A DNA stretch of 64,000 nucleotides from PALSA-607 sp036501485 (lineage in GTDB: Bacteria; Actinomycetota; Actinomycetes; Acidothermales; Acidothermaceae). The position numbers and the translations under genes are program-made. This document shows, one piece after another, positions 33,322 to 42,971 of this stretch (the stretch's first letter is position 1; each line of letters opens with the position of its first letter). Where the stretch lies: NCBI GenBank assembly GCA_036501485.1, contig DASYAG010000022.1, positions 1-64,000 of the forward strand, read 5' to 3'. The notes under the pieces were generated by a model that had not been told where the DNA came from, did not search any database, and saw only the letters and a list, made by a program, of their open reading frames with translations.

Positions 33322-34578
33322 ATGCGCGCACCCGCTCTGCTCCGCAGGAATCGAGACTTTCGACTGCTGTGGATCGGGGAGTCGGTCAGCGAGCTCGGGT
33401 CGACCGTGACCAACGTCGCGCTGCCCTTCGTCGCGCTGATCGCGTTGCACGCGACGACGTTCGAGGTCGCGTCACTTACGGCTGTGGAGACCATCTTCTG
33501 GCCGTTCATGGCGTTGCCGATCGGCGTCTGGGTCGACCGAGTTTCACGGCGACGGGTGCTGCTCGTCGCCGATGGCGGCCGCGCACTTGCGCTGGTGTCG
33601 ATCCCGATTGCCGCCGCGTTGCACGACCTCACGCTCGCGCAGCTCTACGTCGTCGGTGTGGTGGTCGGCGTGCTCACGATCTTTTTCTCCGTTGCTTATC
33701 CGTCGTATCTGCAGACCGTGGTGACGAAGGACGAACTCGTCGATGGCAACTCGCTACTCACGGGCGCCGAGCAGGTCGCGCACATCTCGGGTCCGGCGAT
33801 TGGCGGCGGGCTCGTTCAGGCACTCGGCGCCGCTTACGCCCTGATTGCCGATGTGGCCAGTTTCGTGATTTCGGTGGTCGCGGTGTTTGCGATTCGCGCC
33901 GAGGAACCGCCGCCGGTCACAGAGCGGCGAAAGATGCGACACGAAGTCGTCGAGGGTGTTCGCTTCCTGAGGGACCACAAGGTGCTGCGGGCGTTCATCG
34001 CCTCTGCGGCGATCTCGAATCTCTTTGCCGGCGGTGCGCAAGCGATCACGGTGCTGTTCCTGGTGCGCGTCGTTCACGTGGAGGCAGGTGTTGTCGGCCT
34101 GCTGCTATCGGTCGGCGCTCTCGGTGGCCTGGTAGGCGCGATACTGGCCCGCAGGTTCATCCGGCTGTTCGGCGACGGTCGAACGATGGTGCTGGCGGCC
34201 GTGGTCGAAGCGTTAAGTGCATTTCTGGTGCCGGCGACAGCGCAGGGTTGGCGGATCGCGCTCTTCTGCCTAGGTCAAGCGATCGCCAGCATCGCCATCG
34301 TGGCGTTCAACGTCGTGGGCAGCAGCTATCGGCAGGAGATCATCCCGCCGCGCCTGATGGGCCGCGTCATCTCGGTGAACCGGATGGTGACCTGGGGAGT
34401 ATTGCCGCTCGGCGCGTTTGGCGCCGGCGCGCTGGCCGCGAACATCGGGGTGCGGCCGGCGCTGTGGATTCTCGCGGCCGGGCTCTCCCTCGCGCCGCTG
34501 TCGCTGCTCGCCGCCGGGTTCTCGACGATTCGGACCTTGCCGCGCGATACGGCGGCCCCCGTCGAAGCGTCTGTTTAG
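33322..34578 (+). CDS. MFS transporter (EntS-like)
   Basis: 418 residues from ATG 33322. About 11-12 membrane helices. NRDFRLLWIGESVSELGSTVTNVALPFVAL is the typical first helix of the MFS_3/EntS group. LPIGVWVDRVSRRRVLLVADGGRA is the loop 2-3 motif. Members export siderophores, macrolides or other small molecules; the substrate here is unpredictable. It overlaps the next gene tail to tail by 4 bp. Confidence 0.89.
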   Translation: MRAPALLRRNRDFRLLWIGESVSELGSTVTNVALPFVALIALHATTFEVASLTAVETIFWPFMALPIGVWVDRVSRRRVLLVADGGRALALVSIPIAAALHDLTLAQLYVVGVVVGVLTIFFSVAYPSYLQTVVTKDELVDGNSLLTGAEQVAHISGPAIGGGLVQALGAAYALIADVASFVISVVAVFAIRAEEPPPVTERRKMRHEVVEGVRFLRDHKVLRAFIASAAISNLFAGGAQAITVLFLVRVVHVEAGVVGLLLSVGALGGLVGAILARRFIRLFGDGRTMVLAAVVEALSAFLVPATAQGWRIALFCLGQAIASIAIVAFNVVGSSYRQEIIPPRLMGRVISVNRMVTWGVLPLGAFGAGALAANIGVRPALWILAAGLSLAPLSLLAAGFSTIRTLPRDTAAPVEASV

Positions 34579-35039
34579 CTGGACGAGACCGCCTGCAACG
34601 GGCGCATGCCGAGGTCGGGGCGCCACTCATCGCGATAGCCCGGACGGTTGGAGTAGCTCATCGCCATCTCACGGATGACGCCGCGCGCTTCGTCTGCCGA
34701 GCGGGTCGTCGTCCACCATGCTTTTGAGAGATTTTGCAGGCGAGCCAGCATCCGGCGCTTCGAATCGCAGTCGGCGAGAACCCGCTCAGGATTGAACCGC
34801 TCGATGAACATCTTGGCTTCGGCACCGCGGAAACCGGTCTCCTGCCGGTCGGCGCCCCATGAGTCGGCGCAGACGGTGCCATTAGGCCGGACCAACGCGT
34901 CGCGCTGGGTCGGGGTGTCGACGACTCGCCAGCGCCACGGCTCGCTGCCAGCGCTGCGCGCCTTCATCTCGTCCTCGGCGATCTGAAGCAGCAGCCATTC
35001 CGTCAGGTTGTCGATCGTCGTGCGCGACGGGAGTGCCAT
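34575..35039 (-). CDS. DUF6221-like hypothetical protein
   Basis: 154 residues. Features typical of the actinobacterial DUF6221 group: IAEDEMKARSAG, an internal WRWRVVDTP, NPERVLADCDSKRRMLARL and a C-terminal SNRPGYRDEWRPDLG. Soluble, mostly alpha-helical. No function is known. It is unlinked to its neighbours by orientation or pathway. Confidence 0.78.
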   Translation of the reverse strand: MALPSRTTIDNLTEWLLLQIAEDEMKARSAGSEPWRWRVVDTPTQRDALVRPNGTVCADSWGADRQETGFRGAEAKMFIERFNPERVLADCDSKRRMLARLQNLSKAWWTTTRSADEARGVIREMAMSYSNRPGYRDEWRPDLGMRPLQAVSSS

Positions 35040-35207
35040 GAGACTCGCGGTCCTTCCGATGGAGCAGGCGTGACGGCCGGCTGGCGGGTTCGCAAGAGGG
35101 CCGATTGCCTACAAAGACATCATCGAAACGGCTGACCCGAGTCTTGACCGGCAAACGTGCGATAGCGCGCTTTCAACCCCTTCGGCCTAACGGCGAGGTC
35201 GCTGACG

Positions 35208-36398
35208 CTAGAGCAACGTGGCGTAGAGGTCGCGCGTGCGCTCGGCAATCGCCGTCCAGCTGAAATGCTCCACGGCTCTGCTGCGTCCGGCGACGCCCAT
35301 GGCACGGGCGCGAGCAGGGTCTCGGACGAGCGCGTTCACGGCTTCGGCGAAGGCGCCCGCGAAGGCGTCGGGGTCGCGGGGTGCGCCGTAGGGGTCGGCC
35401 GGGTCGGGATCGATGGGCACCAGGACGCCCGTTTCGCCGTCCGCGACGACCTCAGGGATTCCGCCTGTCGCAGTGGCGACGACGGCCGTCTCGCAGGCCA
35501 TCGCCTCGAGGTTGACGATCCCCATCGGCTCGTAGATCGACGGGCAGACGAAGACGGTGGCCGCCGAGAACACCTGGATCAGCTCGGTCTTCGGGAGCAT
35601 CCGGCGGATCCAGAAAACACCATCGCGGGTTTCCTGCAGTGCCACGATGCCGTCCTCGACCTCGTCGGCGATTTCCGGGGTGTCGGCCGAGCTGGCCAGC
35701 ACGACGAGTTGGGCATCCGGGTCAAAGGAGTGGGCGGCCTTCAGCAGGTACGGCAGGCCCTTCTGCCGGGTGATGCGGCCGACGAAGATGACGATCGGGC
35801 GATCCAGATCGATGCCGTGGTCGACGAGCACGGAGGTCTCTGTCGTCGGCGCGTACTCGTGCGTGTCGATGCCGTTGTGGATGACGTGCAATCGACCAGG
35901 GTCGACAAGCGGGTAGCAGCGCAAGACGTCGTCGGCCATGCCCGCGGAGACGGCCACGACCGCATCGGCCGCTTCAATCGCCGTCCGCTCGCAAAACGAC
36001 GACAACGCATAGCCGCCGCCGAGTTGCTCGGCCTTCCACGGCCGCAGCGGCTCAAGTGAATGGGTGGTCACCACGTGCGGCGCGTCTTGCAGGAGCTTCG
36101 CGACATGGCCGGCGAAGTTGGCGTACCACGTGTGCGAATGCAAGATGTCGGCGTCGCCGGTGGTGCCCGCGATCGACAGGTCGGTCGACATCGTCAGTAG
36201 CGCGGGATTGGCTCCGAGTTCGAGCAGCGTCGGGTCGGCGAAATGGGCGAAGACACCGGGCTCCGACCGTGGTTTGCCGAAGCAATGCACCTCGACGTCG
36301 ATGAACCGTCGCAGCTCACGGGCGAGGTACTCGACGTGCACGCCGGCACCGCCATAGACCTCGGGCGGGTATTCGCGGGTGAGCAGTGCGACTCGCAT
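35208..36398 (-). CDS. glgA: Glycogen synthase, GT4 (actinobacterial GlgA)
   Basis: 396 residues from MRVALLTREYPPEVYGGAG (ATG 36398); a longer frame overlaps the glgC promoter region. GT4 features: GGAGVHVEYLARELRR, ILHSHTWYANFAGHVAKLL, IVIFVGRITRQKGLPYLL, and nucleotide-sugar site EPMGIVNLEAMACETAVVATATGGIPEVV. In mycobacteria this type (Rv1212c, GlgM) makes maltose-1-phosphate or extends alpha-glucan from ADP-glucose. It is divergent from glgC, its ADP-glucose supplier. Confidence 0.93.
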   Translation of the reverse strand: MRVALLTREYPPEVYGGAGVHVEYLARELRRFIDVEVHCFGKPRSEPGVFAHFADPTLLELGANPALLTMSTDLSIAGTTGDADILHSHTWYANFAGHVAKLLQDAPHVVTTHSLEPLRPWKAEQLGGGYALSSFCERTAIEAADAVVAVSAGMADDVLRCYPLVDPGRLHVIHNGIDTHEYAPTTETSVLVDHGIDLDRPIVIFVGRITRQKGLPYLLKAAHSFDPDAQLVVLASSADTPEIADEVEDGIVALQETRDGVFWIRRMLPKTELIQVFSAATVFVCPSIYEPMGIVNLEAMACETAVVATATGGIPEVVADGETGVLVPIDPDPADPYGAPRDPDAFAGAFAEAVNALVRDPARARAMGVAGRSRAVEHFSWTAIAERTRDLYATLL

Positions 36399-36510
36399 GA
36401 GCGGCAACGATAGCCAAGGGTGATGGCCCGCCATGGGACAACCGGTCAACTGCGCAGAATCGTGCCGCCGCGAAGGTCGCAATCCTGGCGCCAGGAGGTA
36501 GGTTCCCGAC

Positions 36511-37749
36511 ATGGCGAACAAGGTTCTCGGGATTGTCCTGGCGGGTGGGCAGGGCACTCGACTGTTGCCACTTACCGCTGACCGCGCGAAGCCGGCAGTG
36601 CCATTCGGTGGCATCTACCGGCTCATCGACTTCGTCCTGTCGAATCTGGTCAACGGCGGGTTCCTGAAAATCGTGGTGCTGACGCAGTACAAGAACCACA
36701 GCCTCGACCGGCACATCACCACGACCTGGCGAATGTCGACGCTGCTGGGCAACTACGTGACGCCGGTGCCGGCCCAACAGCGGGTCGGCCCGCGCTGGTT
36801 CTCTGGTTCGGCTGACGCGATCTACCAGAGCCTGAACCTGGTCTATGACGAGCGGCCCGACTACATCATGGTGTTCGGCGCCGACCACATTTACCGCATG
36901 GACCCGCGCCAGATGCTCGACCAGCACATCGCGTCAGGTGCCGGGGTGTCGGTCGCCGGGATTCGGGCCCCGCGCAAGGAGGCGTCGGCGTTCGGCGTTA
37001 TCCAGACTGCCCAACAAGGGCCAGATGCCGGACGTCGAATTGCCGCGTTTTTGGAGAAGCCGCAGGATATCGAGGGCATTGGGTTGCCAGATTCACCCGA
37101 CGAGGTGTTCGCCTCCATGGGCAACTACTGCTTTACGACCGCTGCACTGCTCGACGCGGTGAACCGCGACGCGGCCGACGAACGATCGGCCCACGATATG
37201 GGCGGCAACATCATTCCGATGTTCGTCGAGCGTGACGACGCGCAGGTCTACGACTTCAACGACAACGTGGTGCCAGGCGCGACGGATCGCGACCGCGGGT
37301 ATTGGCGCGATGTCGGGAGTCTTGACGCGTACTACGACGCCCACATGGACCTGATCTCAGTACACCCAATTTTCAATCTCTACAACGAAAATTGGCCGAT
37401 CTACACCAATCATCGCCCGCTTCCTCCGGCGAAGATCGTGCACGAGAACACACAGGTAGTCGACTCGATGTTGTCGAACGGCGTGATCGTCGCCGACTCG
37501 ACCGTGGCCGGGTCGGTGCTGTCGCCCAACGTGCACATCGAGAGCGGCGCGAACATCGACGGCAGCGTGCTGCTCGAGAACGTCCGGGTGGGCCGAGGCG
37601 CAGTGATTCGCAACGCCATCATCGACAAGAACGTTGACGTGCCGGCCGGGGCCAAGATCGGCGTCGACCTGGTACGCGACCGGCAACGCTTCACTGTGTC
37701 GGACAACGGCATCATCGTGATCGGCAAGAACGCGATCGTCGACGTCTAA
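36511..37749 (+). CDS. glgC: Glucose-1-phosphate adenylyltransferase
   Basis: 412 residues; ATG 36511 after AGGAGG. Nucleotidyltransferase N-domain: GIVLAGGQGTRLLPLTADRAKPAVPFGG, RWFSGSADAIYQSL, YIMVFGADHIYRMD and a sugar-binding region with FLEKPQ. The C-terminal left-handed beta-helix spans ~300-412. It makes ADP-glucose from ATP and glucose-1-P, the committed step of glycogen/alpha-glucan synthesis. The 3' end, including its stop, is tandemly duplicated. Confidence 0.95.
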   Translation: MANKVLGIVLAGGQGTRLLPLTADRAKPAVPFGGIYRLIDFVLSNLVNGGFLKIVVLTQYKNHSLDRHITTTWRMSTLLGNYVTPVPAQQRVGPRWFSGSADAIYQSLNLVYDERPDYIMVFGADHIYRMDPRQMLDQHIASGAGVSVAGIRAPRKEASAFGVIQTAQQGPDAGRRIAAFLEKPQDIEGIGLPDSPDEVFASMGNYCFTTAALLDAVNRDAADERSAHDMGGNIIPMFVERDDAQVYDFNDNVVPGATDRDRGYWRDVGSLDAYYDAHMDLISVHPIFNLYNENWPIYTNHRPLPPAKIVHENTQVVDSMLSNGVIVADSTVAGSVLSPNVHIESGANIDGSVLLENVRVGRGAVIRNAIIDKNVDVPAGAKIGVDLVRDRQRFTVSDNGIIVIGKNAIVDV

Positions 37750-37784
37750 CCCGCGTCGCGTCGCGTCTAAGCCGCGTCGCGTCG
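37743..37784 (+). repeat. 21-bp tandem duplication of the glgC 3' end with its stop codon
   Basis: Two adjoining 21-bp units (37743-37763, 37764-37784), 20 of 21 identical, each begin CGTCTAA and end GCGTCGCGTCG. Because 21 is a multiple of three, a second TAA lies in frame 21 bp after the first. Confidence 0.9.
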
Positions 37785-37848
37785 CTGCCCTCCTGGGGCG
37801 GTGAGTGCGCACGATCTCGACCTCGGCTGGGTCTGACGGCCCGCCGAG

Positions 37849-38370
37849 CTAGAGGGCGTCGCGCTGTTCGTCGGCGTCGGCTCTTCGCTCGTCGAGGTCT
37901 TCGAGCATCCGCTGCAGTTCGCCGCGGATGAAGTCGCGGGTGGCCACGTCACCGAGCGCGATCCGCAGTGACGCGACCTCTCGGGCGAGGTACTCGGTGT
38001 CGGCGATGTTGCGCTCGTTGCGCGAGCGATCGTCCTCTGACTGAATCCTGTCGCGGTCGGCTTGCCGATTTTGCGCCAGCAGGATCAGCGGCGCGGCATA
38101 CGAGGCCTGTAGCGACAGCAGCAAGGTGAGCAGGGTGTAGTTCAGGCTGTGCGGGTCGAATCGGTCCGGCTTGGGCCCCCACGTGTTCCAGACCAACCAG
38201 ATGATGATGAAGACAGACATCCCGATGATGAATTTCGCGGTGCCCATGTAGCGCGCGAACCGCTCAGACAACTTGCCGAACGCCTCGGGGTCGTACTCGG
38301 GACGAAGCGTTACCCGGCGGTCGGACTTCGGCTGGTCGAGACCGCCGCGGCGGGGCTCACGGCGTGCCAT
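37849..38370 (-). CDS. DUF1003 membrane protein
   Basis: 173 residues from MARREPRRGGL (ATG 38370, GGAGGTG upstream). Two membrane helices (~44-64 and ~78-100) carry the DUF1003 core FIIGMSVFIIIWLVWNTWGPK and LNYTLLTLLLSLQASYAAPLILLAQNRQADRDR. A charged coiled-coil tail follows. Function unknown; it overlaps the CBS/MgtE-N gene by 14 bp, and this pairing is conserved in actinobacteria. Confidence 0.9.
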   Translation of the reverse strand: MARREPRRGGLDQPKSDRRVTLRPEYDPEAFGKLSERFARYMGTAKFIIGMSVFIIIWLVWNTWGPKPDRFDPHSLNYTLLTLLLSLQASYAAPLILLAQNRQADRDRIQSEDDRSRNERNIADTEYLAREVASLRIALGDVATRDFIRGELQRMLEDLDERRADADEQRDAL

Positions 38371-39658
38371 TGGTGGCACCTCCGGGTGAGGTCTCGTGGG
38401 ACGCGCCGTTGGCGACCTCGCTTGGGTCGGTGTCGCGCCAGCCGTCGGGCAGCAGGTGGTCGAGAACGTCGTCGACGGTGACCGCGCCCAGAAGTCGGTC
38501 CTCGTCGTCGACGACCGGTGCGGCGACCAGGTTGTATGTCGCCAGATGACTCGTGATGGCCGGCAATGAGACGTCCGGTCGCAGCGGCGCGATGTCGGTG
38601 TCGATGATCGAGCTCACCAGCGTCGCGGGCGGTTCGCGCAGCAGCCGTTGCAAATGCGCGGTACCCAGGTAGCGACCGGTCGGAGTGTCGGTTGGCGGCC
38701 GGACGACGTAGACCTGACTCGCGGTGGCGGGTGACAGGTCGGGGTTGCGCACGTGGGCGAGCGCTTCGGCCACCGTCGCTGTCGGGTCGAGGATCACCGG
38801 CTCGGTCGTCATAAGACCGCCGGCAGTGTTCCACGAGTAGTCAAGCAGCCGACGGATCGGATTCGCCTCCTCGGGCAACATGAGTCCGAGCAGTCGCTCC
38901 TTTTCCGCCTCGGGCAACTCGGCCAGCAGGTCGGCCGCGTCGTCGGGGCCCATCGCCTCGAGAACGTCGGCCGCGCGCTCACCCTCGAGGGTGGCCAGGA
39001 TCTCGACCTGCTCCTCTTCGGACAGTTCTTCCAAGACGTCGGCTAGCCGCTCGTCGTCCAAAGCCGCGGCGACCTCAGCCCTGCGCTTCTCCGATAGGTC
39101 GTGCATCACGCCCGCCAGGTCGGCAGGACGTAGTTGATCGAAGGCTGCGAGCAGGTTCGCGGCGCCCTGGGCGTGCTCCTGAAGCGACAAGCCGGACACG
39201 GCATCCCAGTCGACGACCCGGATCGCGCCGCGCCTGCGGACCCGCCTGACATCGCTGCGAACGGCGACCTTGGTCAGCAGCCAGTCGCGGGCGCGGCTGC
39301 GCTCCATCGCGACGTCCGTGACAGTGACGGTCTCATCGGTCTCACTCAGGGTGACCTTCCGGTCGAGCAGGTCGCCCAGCACCAGGGTCTCGGAATCGCG
39401 CTTGGCGAATCGGCGCAAGCTGACGGTTCCGGTCGTCATGACCGCACCGGCCTCGATGCCGGTGACCCGGGTGATCGGCAGGAAGATCGCCCGGCGCGGG
39501 GGGACCTCGACCACGAGGCCAAGGACACGGGGCTGGCCGGTACCAGGTCGCAGCAGCACGATGACGTCGCGGACCCGGCCGACCTGGTCGCCATTGGGAT
39601 CGAAGACGACTACGCCGGCGAGGCGCGCGACAAACACCCGCGACATCGGCCCGCTCAT
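38357..39658 (-). CDS. PRC-barrel / MgtE-N / CBS-pair protein (soluble)
   Basis: 433 residues. PRC-barrel-like repeats at ~5-85 and ~90-165 (VGRVRDVIVLLRPG; WLLTKVAVRSDVRRV). MgtE intracellular N-domain at ~170-280 (LRPADLAGVMHDLSEKRRAEVAAALDDERLADVLEELSEEEQVEIL). CBS pair at ~285-410. There is no membrane domain, so it is the sensor half of an MgtE-type Mg2+ channel without a pore, as in Rv1232c. It likely senses Mg2+ or nucleotide. ATG 39646 is an alternative start. Confidence 0.88.
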   Translation of the reverse strand: MSGPMSRVFVARLAGVVVFDPNGDQVGRVRDVIVLLRPGTGQPRVLGLVVEVPPRRAIFLPITRVTGIEAGAVMTTGTVSLRRFAKRDSETLVLGDLLDRKVTLSETDETVTVTDVAMERSRARDWLLTKVAVRSDVRRVRRRGAIRVVDWDAVSGLSLQEHAQGAANLLAAFDQLRPADLAGVMHDLSEKRRAEVAAALDDERLADVLEELSEEEQVEILATLEGERAADVLEAMGPDDAADLLAELPEAEKERLLGLMLPEEANPIRRLLDYSWNTAGGLMTTEPVILDPTATVAEALAHVRNPDLSPATASQVYVVRPPTDTPTGRYLGTAHLQRLLREPPATLVSSIIDTDIAPLRPDVSLPAITSHLATYNLVAAPVVDDEDRLLGAVTVDDVLDHLLPDGWRDTDPSEVANGASHETSPGGATNGTP

Positions 39659-39827
39659 GTGCGGAGGCTACCGCCGCGCGGCCCGCGCGTCCCCACGCTT
39701 ACGTGCTGACGCGCTGAGCGGGTGCCGCGCACGGGCCCTTGGAGCCCGTTCTGATTGAAAGCGGGCAGTCAGGGGCACAACTCCAAAAGATCCGCACGAC
39801 ACGACATAGCGCTGGGGAGGACAACGG

Positions 39828-40307
39828 ATGCGAGGGTGGCCAGGACACCATCGGGTGGAAGCGGCAGTGCGCAGCGAGACGAAGCGCGTGCATGACGCTC
39901 ACGCCGGCGATTACGAGGGCGCGATGGGGGTCGTCCGGCAATCGCTCGCCGAGCTCGATGCCGCTCGAGCGCACCGCGGCGAGATCGTCGTACCCGGCGT
40001 GGTGCGGGCAGCTCACGAGCGCATTGACAACGGATTAGCCCGAGCAGCTGCGGCGGCGACGGCTGTCTACAAAGCCCTCTTCGAGGCGGCCGGAGGCACC
40101 TACCACGCCGAGTCAGACCCCGACGTCGCGCTGTGGAAGCGGCACATGAACACCGCGCTCACGCTGCGCTCGCAGCACCAGTTGTCGCAGCTCGACGACG
40201 AAGTCGGCCTCCAGGCGGGCGCCCACCCACGCACTCGCGCGGCGTTCGGTCCGCATCAAGCCGGGGTCGACTACGACGTTGATCTCGACGCATCCACGTC
40301 TGCCTGA
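39828..40307 (+). CDS. Hypothetical actinobacterial protein
   Basis: 159 residues; ATG 39828 has GGGGAGG at 8 bp, good evidence that it is translated. Soluble and largely helical, with HDAHAGDYEGAMGVVRQSLAELDAARA and VALWKRHMNTALTLRSQHQLSQLDDEVGLQAG. No recognised motif, signal or membrane segment. It stands alone between the divergent CBS gene and the GAF histidine kinase. No function proposed. Confidence 0.65.
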   Translation: MRGWPGHHRVEAAVRSETKRVHDAHAGDYEGAMGVVRQSLAELDAARAHRGEIVVPGVVRAAHERIDNGLARAAAAATAVYKALFEAAGGTYHAESDPDVALWKRHMNTALTLRSQHQLSQLDDEVGLQAGAHPRTRAAFGPHQAGVDYDVDLDASTSA

Positions 40308-40453
40308 CCCGACCCACGCAGCCCCCTGAATCGGACAGCTTGTCAGTTGACGAGTTTTCCGGGCCATAAGACGATTTCAGTGCGAGTATGTCGTCGAGTG
40401 CCCGTAACCGCTAGCAAATGCCAGATAAGCGCCATTCAGCCCCGGGAGGTGTC

Positions 40454-42166
40454 GTGACTGCGGGCACGCATCAAGACACCCAGCATCTACCCATCCGGCG
40501 GCCGGCCAGCGAAGTCGCTCTGCTGCACGACCCCTTCGGTGATTCGCGGCTCGCGCCCTTGCTGAATGCGATCGCGGCCGTCGTCGCGGAGACCGACACC
40601 GGCACTCTGCTGCGCATGGTCGTCAGCGCCGGCGCCACCCTCGTCGACGCCGACTACGGAGCGTTCGCGATTCTCGGTGCTCAGGGTGACGTGGTCGACC
40701 TCGTTTCCCACGGTGAGGGCTTCGATGAAGACCAGAAGCTGGGGTTGCTGCCCGAACGCTCGGGACTGCTTGCCAGACTGATCAGCGCGAACGGTGTCAC
40801 ACGTCTTGACGACGTCACCTTGCATGCAGGAGCCGTCGACTTCTCCCCGCGACACCCGCGGATGGGTGCGTTGCTCGGTATGCCGATCACGACGCGCGGC
40901 ACCGCGATCGGCGTCCTGTATGTGACTCGCGCGGCCGGCCGGCCCGCGTTCACTGGGGCAGACGAAGCACAGCTGCACGCTCTCGGCGTCCAGGCTGGGA
41001 TCGCTTTGGCCAATGCGAGCGCCTTCGAGGTTGGTCGCCGTCGCGAAGACTGGCTGGAGACGCTGACCGCCGTCGCAACCGGGCTGTCGGCGGGCCGGGA
41101 CCTGTCCGACGTCCTGCCGAGGGTCATCGGGCAGGCCCGCGCGATTGTTGATGCCGACTTCGCGGCTCTCGCGTTGCCGAGCGACGACCCAGCCGTTCTC
41201 ACGGTCCAGTACGGCGACGGGATCGACGCGGCGCACTTGATGGGCTCCCGATTGCCGGTCGAGACGTCGCTGACGGGCCGGGTGCTGAAGAGCGGGAAGA
41301 TGATCGAGGTCGTCGATCTGCGCAGCGATTCGCACGTTGCCGCGAGTCATGAAGGCAGGTACCTGTTCGGCCCCGCGCTCTTCATCCCGGTCGGCCCGCC
41401 GTCCGCTGTCCGCGGTGTCTTGGTGGCATTCAACCGCTCAGGCCGCTCGGCGTTTGATCGGCAATCGGTCATGATGCTGAATGCGTTCGCCGCCCAGGTA
41501 GCGGTGTCCCTCGAGCTCGCCGAGCACCGTCGCGATGACACCCGATTGGCGTTGGCCGAGGATCGCGAACGCATCGCGCGCGACTTGCACGACGTCGTGA
41601 TCCAACGGCTGTTTGCGATCGGGCTCACGCTCGAAGGTGCCAGCCGTTCGATCGTTGAACCGGACGCCGGACAGCAGGTCGTTCGTGCGGTCGACGAACT
41701 CGATCAGACCATCAAGGAGATCCGCACCACCATCTTTGGGTTGCAGGCATCAGCGGGCGCCGACGACCCCAGCCTGCGCGCGCGCATCGTCGCAGTGGTC
41801 GAACAATCGCTGCACGCATTGGGTTTTGTGCCCTCGTTGCGCTTCGACGGGCTCATCGACACCACGGTGCCCGACCGCATTTCGGACCAAGTAGTCGCGG
41901 TGCTGCGCGAAGCGTTGTCGAATGCCGCGCGACACGCGCATGCGACCCATGTCGAGGTGGTTCTCGCGGTGAATCGCGACCAGGTCACGCTCATCGTGGA
42001 CGACGACGGGGTAGGCATTACCGATACCGGACGTCGCAGCGGGTTGCGCAACATGGACGTGCGCGCGAAGGCCAGCGGCGGCAGCTTGCAGCTGACAAAC
42101 CGCGAGCCTTCAGGCACCCACATTGAATGGCGCGTTCCACTGAATCGGCGGGCCTTCCCCCGCTAA
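40454..42166 (+). CDS. GAF-domain sensor histidine kinase, DosS/DevS-like
   Basis: 570 residues from GTG 40454 (GGGAGG upstream; ATG 40418 is an alternative with no ribosome site). Two GAF domains: ~40-190 (DADYGAFAILGAQGDVVDL, SPRHPRMGALLGMPITT, GVLYVTR) and ~200-365. HisKA_3 box DRERIARDLHDVVIQRLFAIGLTLE has the phospho-acceptor His. HATPase follows with VLREALSNAARHAHATH and DDDGVGITDTGRRSGLRNM. In DosS the first GAF binds haem and senses O2/NO/CO. Haem binding here is not certain, though a His sits in the corresponding loop. It converges on its likely partner at 42192. Confidence 0.91.
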   Translation: MTAGTHQDTQHLPIRRPASEVALLHDPFGDSRLAPLLNAIAAVVAETDTGTLLRMVVSAGATLVDADYGAFAILGAQGDVVDLVSHGEGFDEDQKLGLLPERSGLLARLISANGVTRLDDVTLHAGAVDFSPRHPRMGALLGMPITTRGTAIGVLYVTRAAGRPAFTGADEAQLHALGVQAGIALANASAFEVGRRREDWLETLTAVATGLSAGRDLSDVLPRVIGQARAIVDADFAALALPSDDPAVLTVQYGDGIDAAHLMGSRLPVETSLTGRVLKSGKMIEVVDLRSDSHVAASHEGRYLFGPALFIPVGPPSAVRGVLVAFNRSGRSAFDRQSVMMLNAFAAQVAVSLELAEHRRDDTRLALAEDRERIARDLHDVVIQRLFAIGLTLEGASRSIVEPDAGQQVVRAVDELDQTIKEIRTTIFGLQASAGADDPSLRARIVAVVEQSLHALGFVPSLRFDGLIDTTVPDRISDQVVAVLREALSNAARHAHATHVEVVLAVNRDQVTLIVDDDGVGITDTGRRSGLRNMDVRAKASGGSLQLTNREPSGTHIEWRVPLNRRAFPR

Positions 42167-42194
42167 CTGCTGCGTTTTCAGCGGGTCGGCGTTA
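42159..42194. terminator. Hairpin between convergent kinase and regulator genes
   Basis: CCCGCT (42159-42164) pairs with AGCGGG (42180-42185), and CTAAC (42163-42167) with GTTAG (42190-42194), in the 25-bp gap between two converging genes. Weak but well placed. Confidence 0.35.
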
Positions 42195-42872
42195 GTGCAT
42201 GTCCTCGCGCGCGTGAACTCTGCTCACCATGACGGCGGCCTGCGTGCGGCGCTGCATACCGAGCTTTCCGAGCAAGCTGGACACGTAGTTCTTGACCGTT
42301 TTCTCGGCAAGGAACAAGCGCTCGCCGATCTGCCGGTTCGTCAATCCCTCACCGATGAGGTCGAGGATGCGTCGTTCCTGTTCGGTCAGCGCCGACAGCG
42401 GATCCTCGGCCCGGGTGCCGGTGCGCAATCGCTCCATGACTTGGGCGGTCGTGCCCGCGTCGAGCATCGACTGCCCGCTTGCGACCGTGCGGATGGCATT
42501 CACCAAGTCGCCGCCGCGGATTTGCTTCAGGACGTAGCCGGACGCGCCGGCCATGATGGCCTCGAACAGCGCCTCGTCATCGGCGAACGAGGTCAGCATC
42601 AGGCAGACGAGCTCGGGCATTTGCGATCGCAGTTCACGGCACACTGTCACCCCGTCACCATCGGGTAGTCGGACGTCGAGCACGGCGACGTCTGGTCGCA
42701 GTGACGGAACAGCCGCCAGGGCCTCGGCGGCGGTCGACGCTTCGCCAATCACGGTGAGGTCGGGTGCGGTCTCGACCATGTCGCGCACGCCGCGGCGCAC
42801 GACCTCATGGTCGTCGAGCAAGAACACAGTGATCGGTCGGCTCAGTTGCGTGTCGTCGGCTTGCTGGCTCAT
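42192..42872 (-). CDS. DosR/NarL-type response regulator
   Basis: 226 residues from ATG 42872 (GGGGAAG upstream). Receiver: VFLLDDHEVVRRGV with phospho-acceptor D66 in DVAVLDVRLPDGDG, LTSFADDEALFEA and YVLKQIRG. LuxR HTH: LTEQERRILDLIGEGLTNRQIGERLFLAEKTVKNYVSSLLGKLGMQRR, where KTVKNYVS is characteristic of the DosR group. Opposite-strand neighbour is a DosS-like kinase, so a hypoxia/redox two-component pair is the best guess. Confidence 0.92.
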   Translation of the reverse strand: MSQQADDTQLSRPITVFLLDDHEVVRRGVRDMVETAPDLTVIGEASTAAEALAAVPSLRPDVAVLDVRLPDGDGVTVCRELRSQMPELVCLMLTSFADDEALFEAIMAGASGYVLKQIRGGDLVNAIRTVASGQSMLDAGTTAQVMERLRTGTRAEDPLSALTEQERRILDLIGEGLTNRQIGERLFLAEKTVKNYVSSLLGKLGMQRRTQAAVMVSRVHAREDMH

Positions 42873-42971
42873 TTGACTTCCCCAAGTCCGGCGCCCCGCT
42901 TGCGCCACTAATAGGACACCCTACGAGGTTTGGGTGCTTTGCGAGGTCTGACGGGCAAATTCGTTCTGGTG

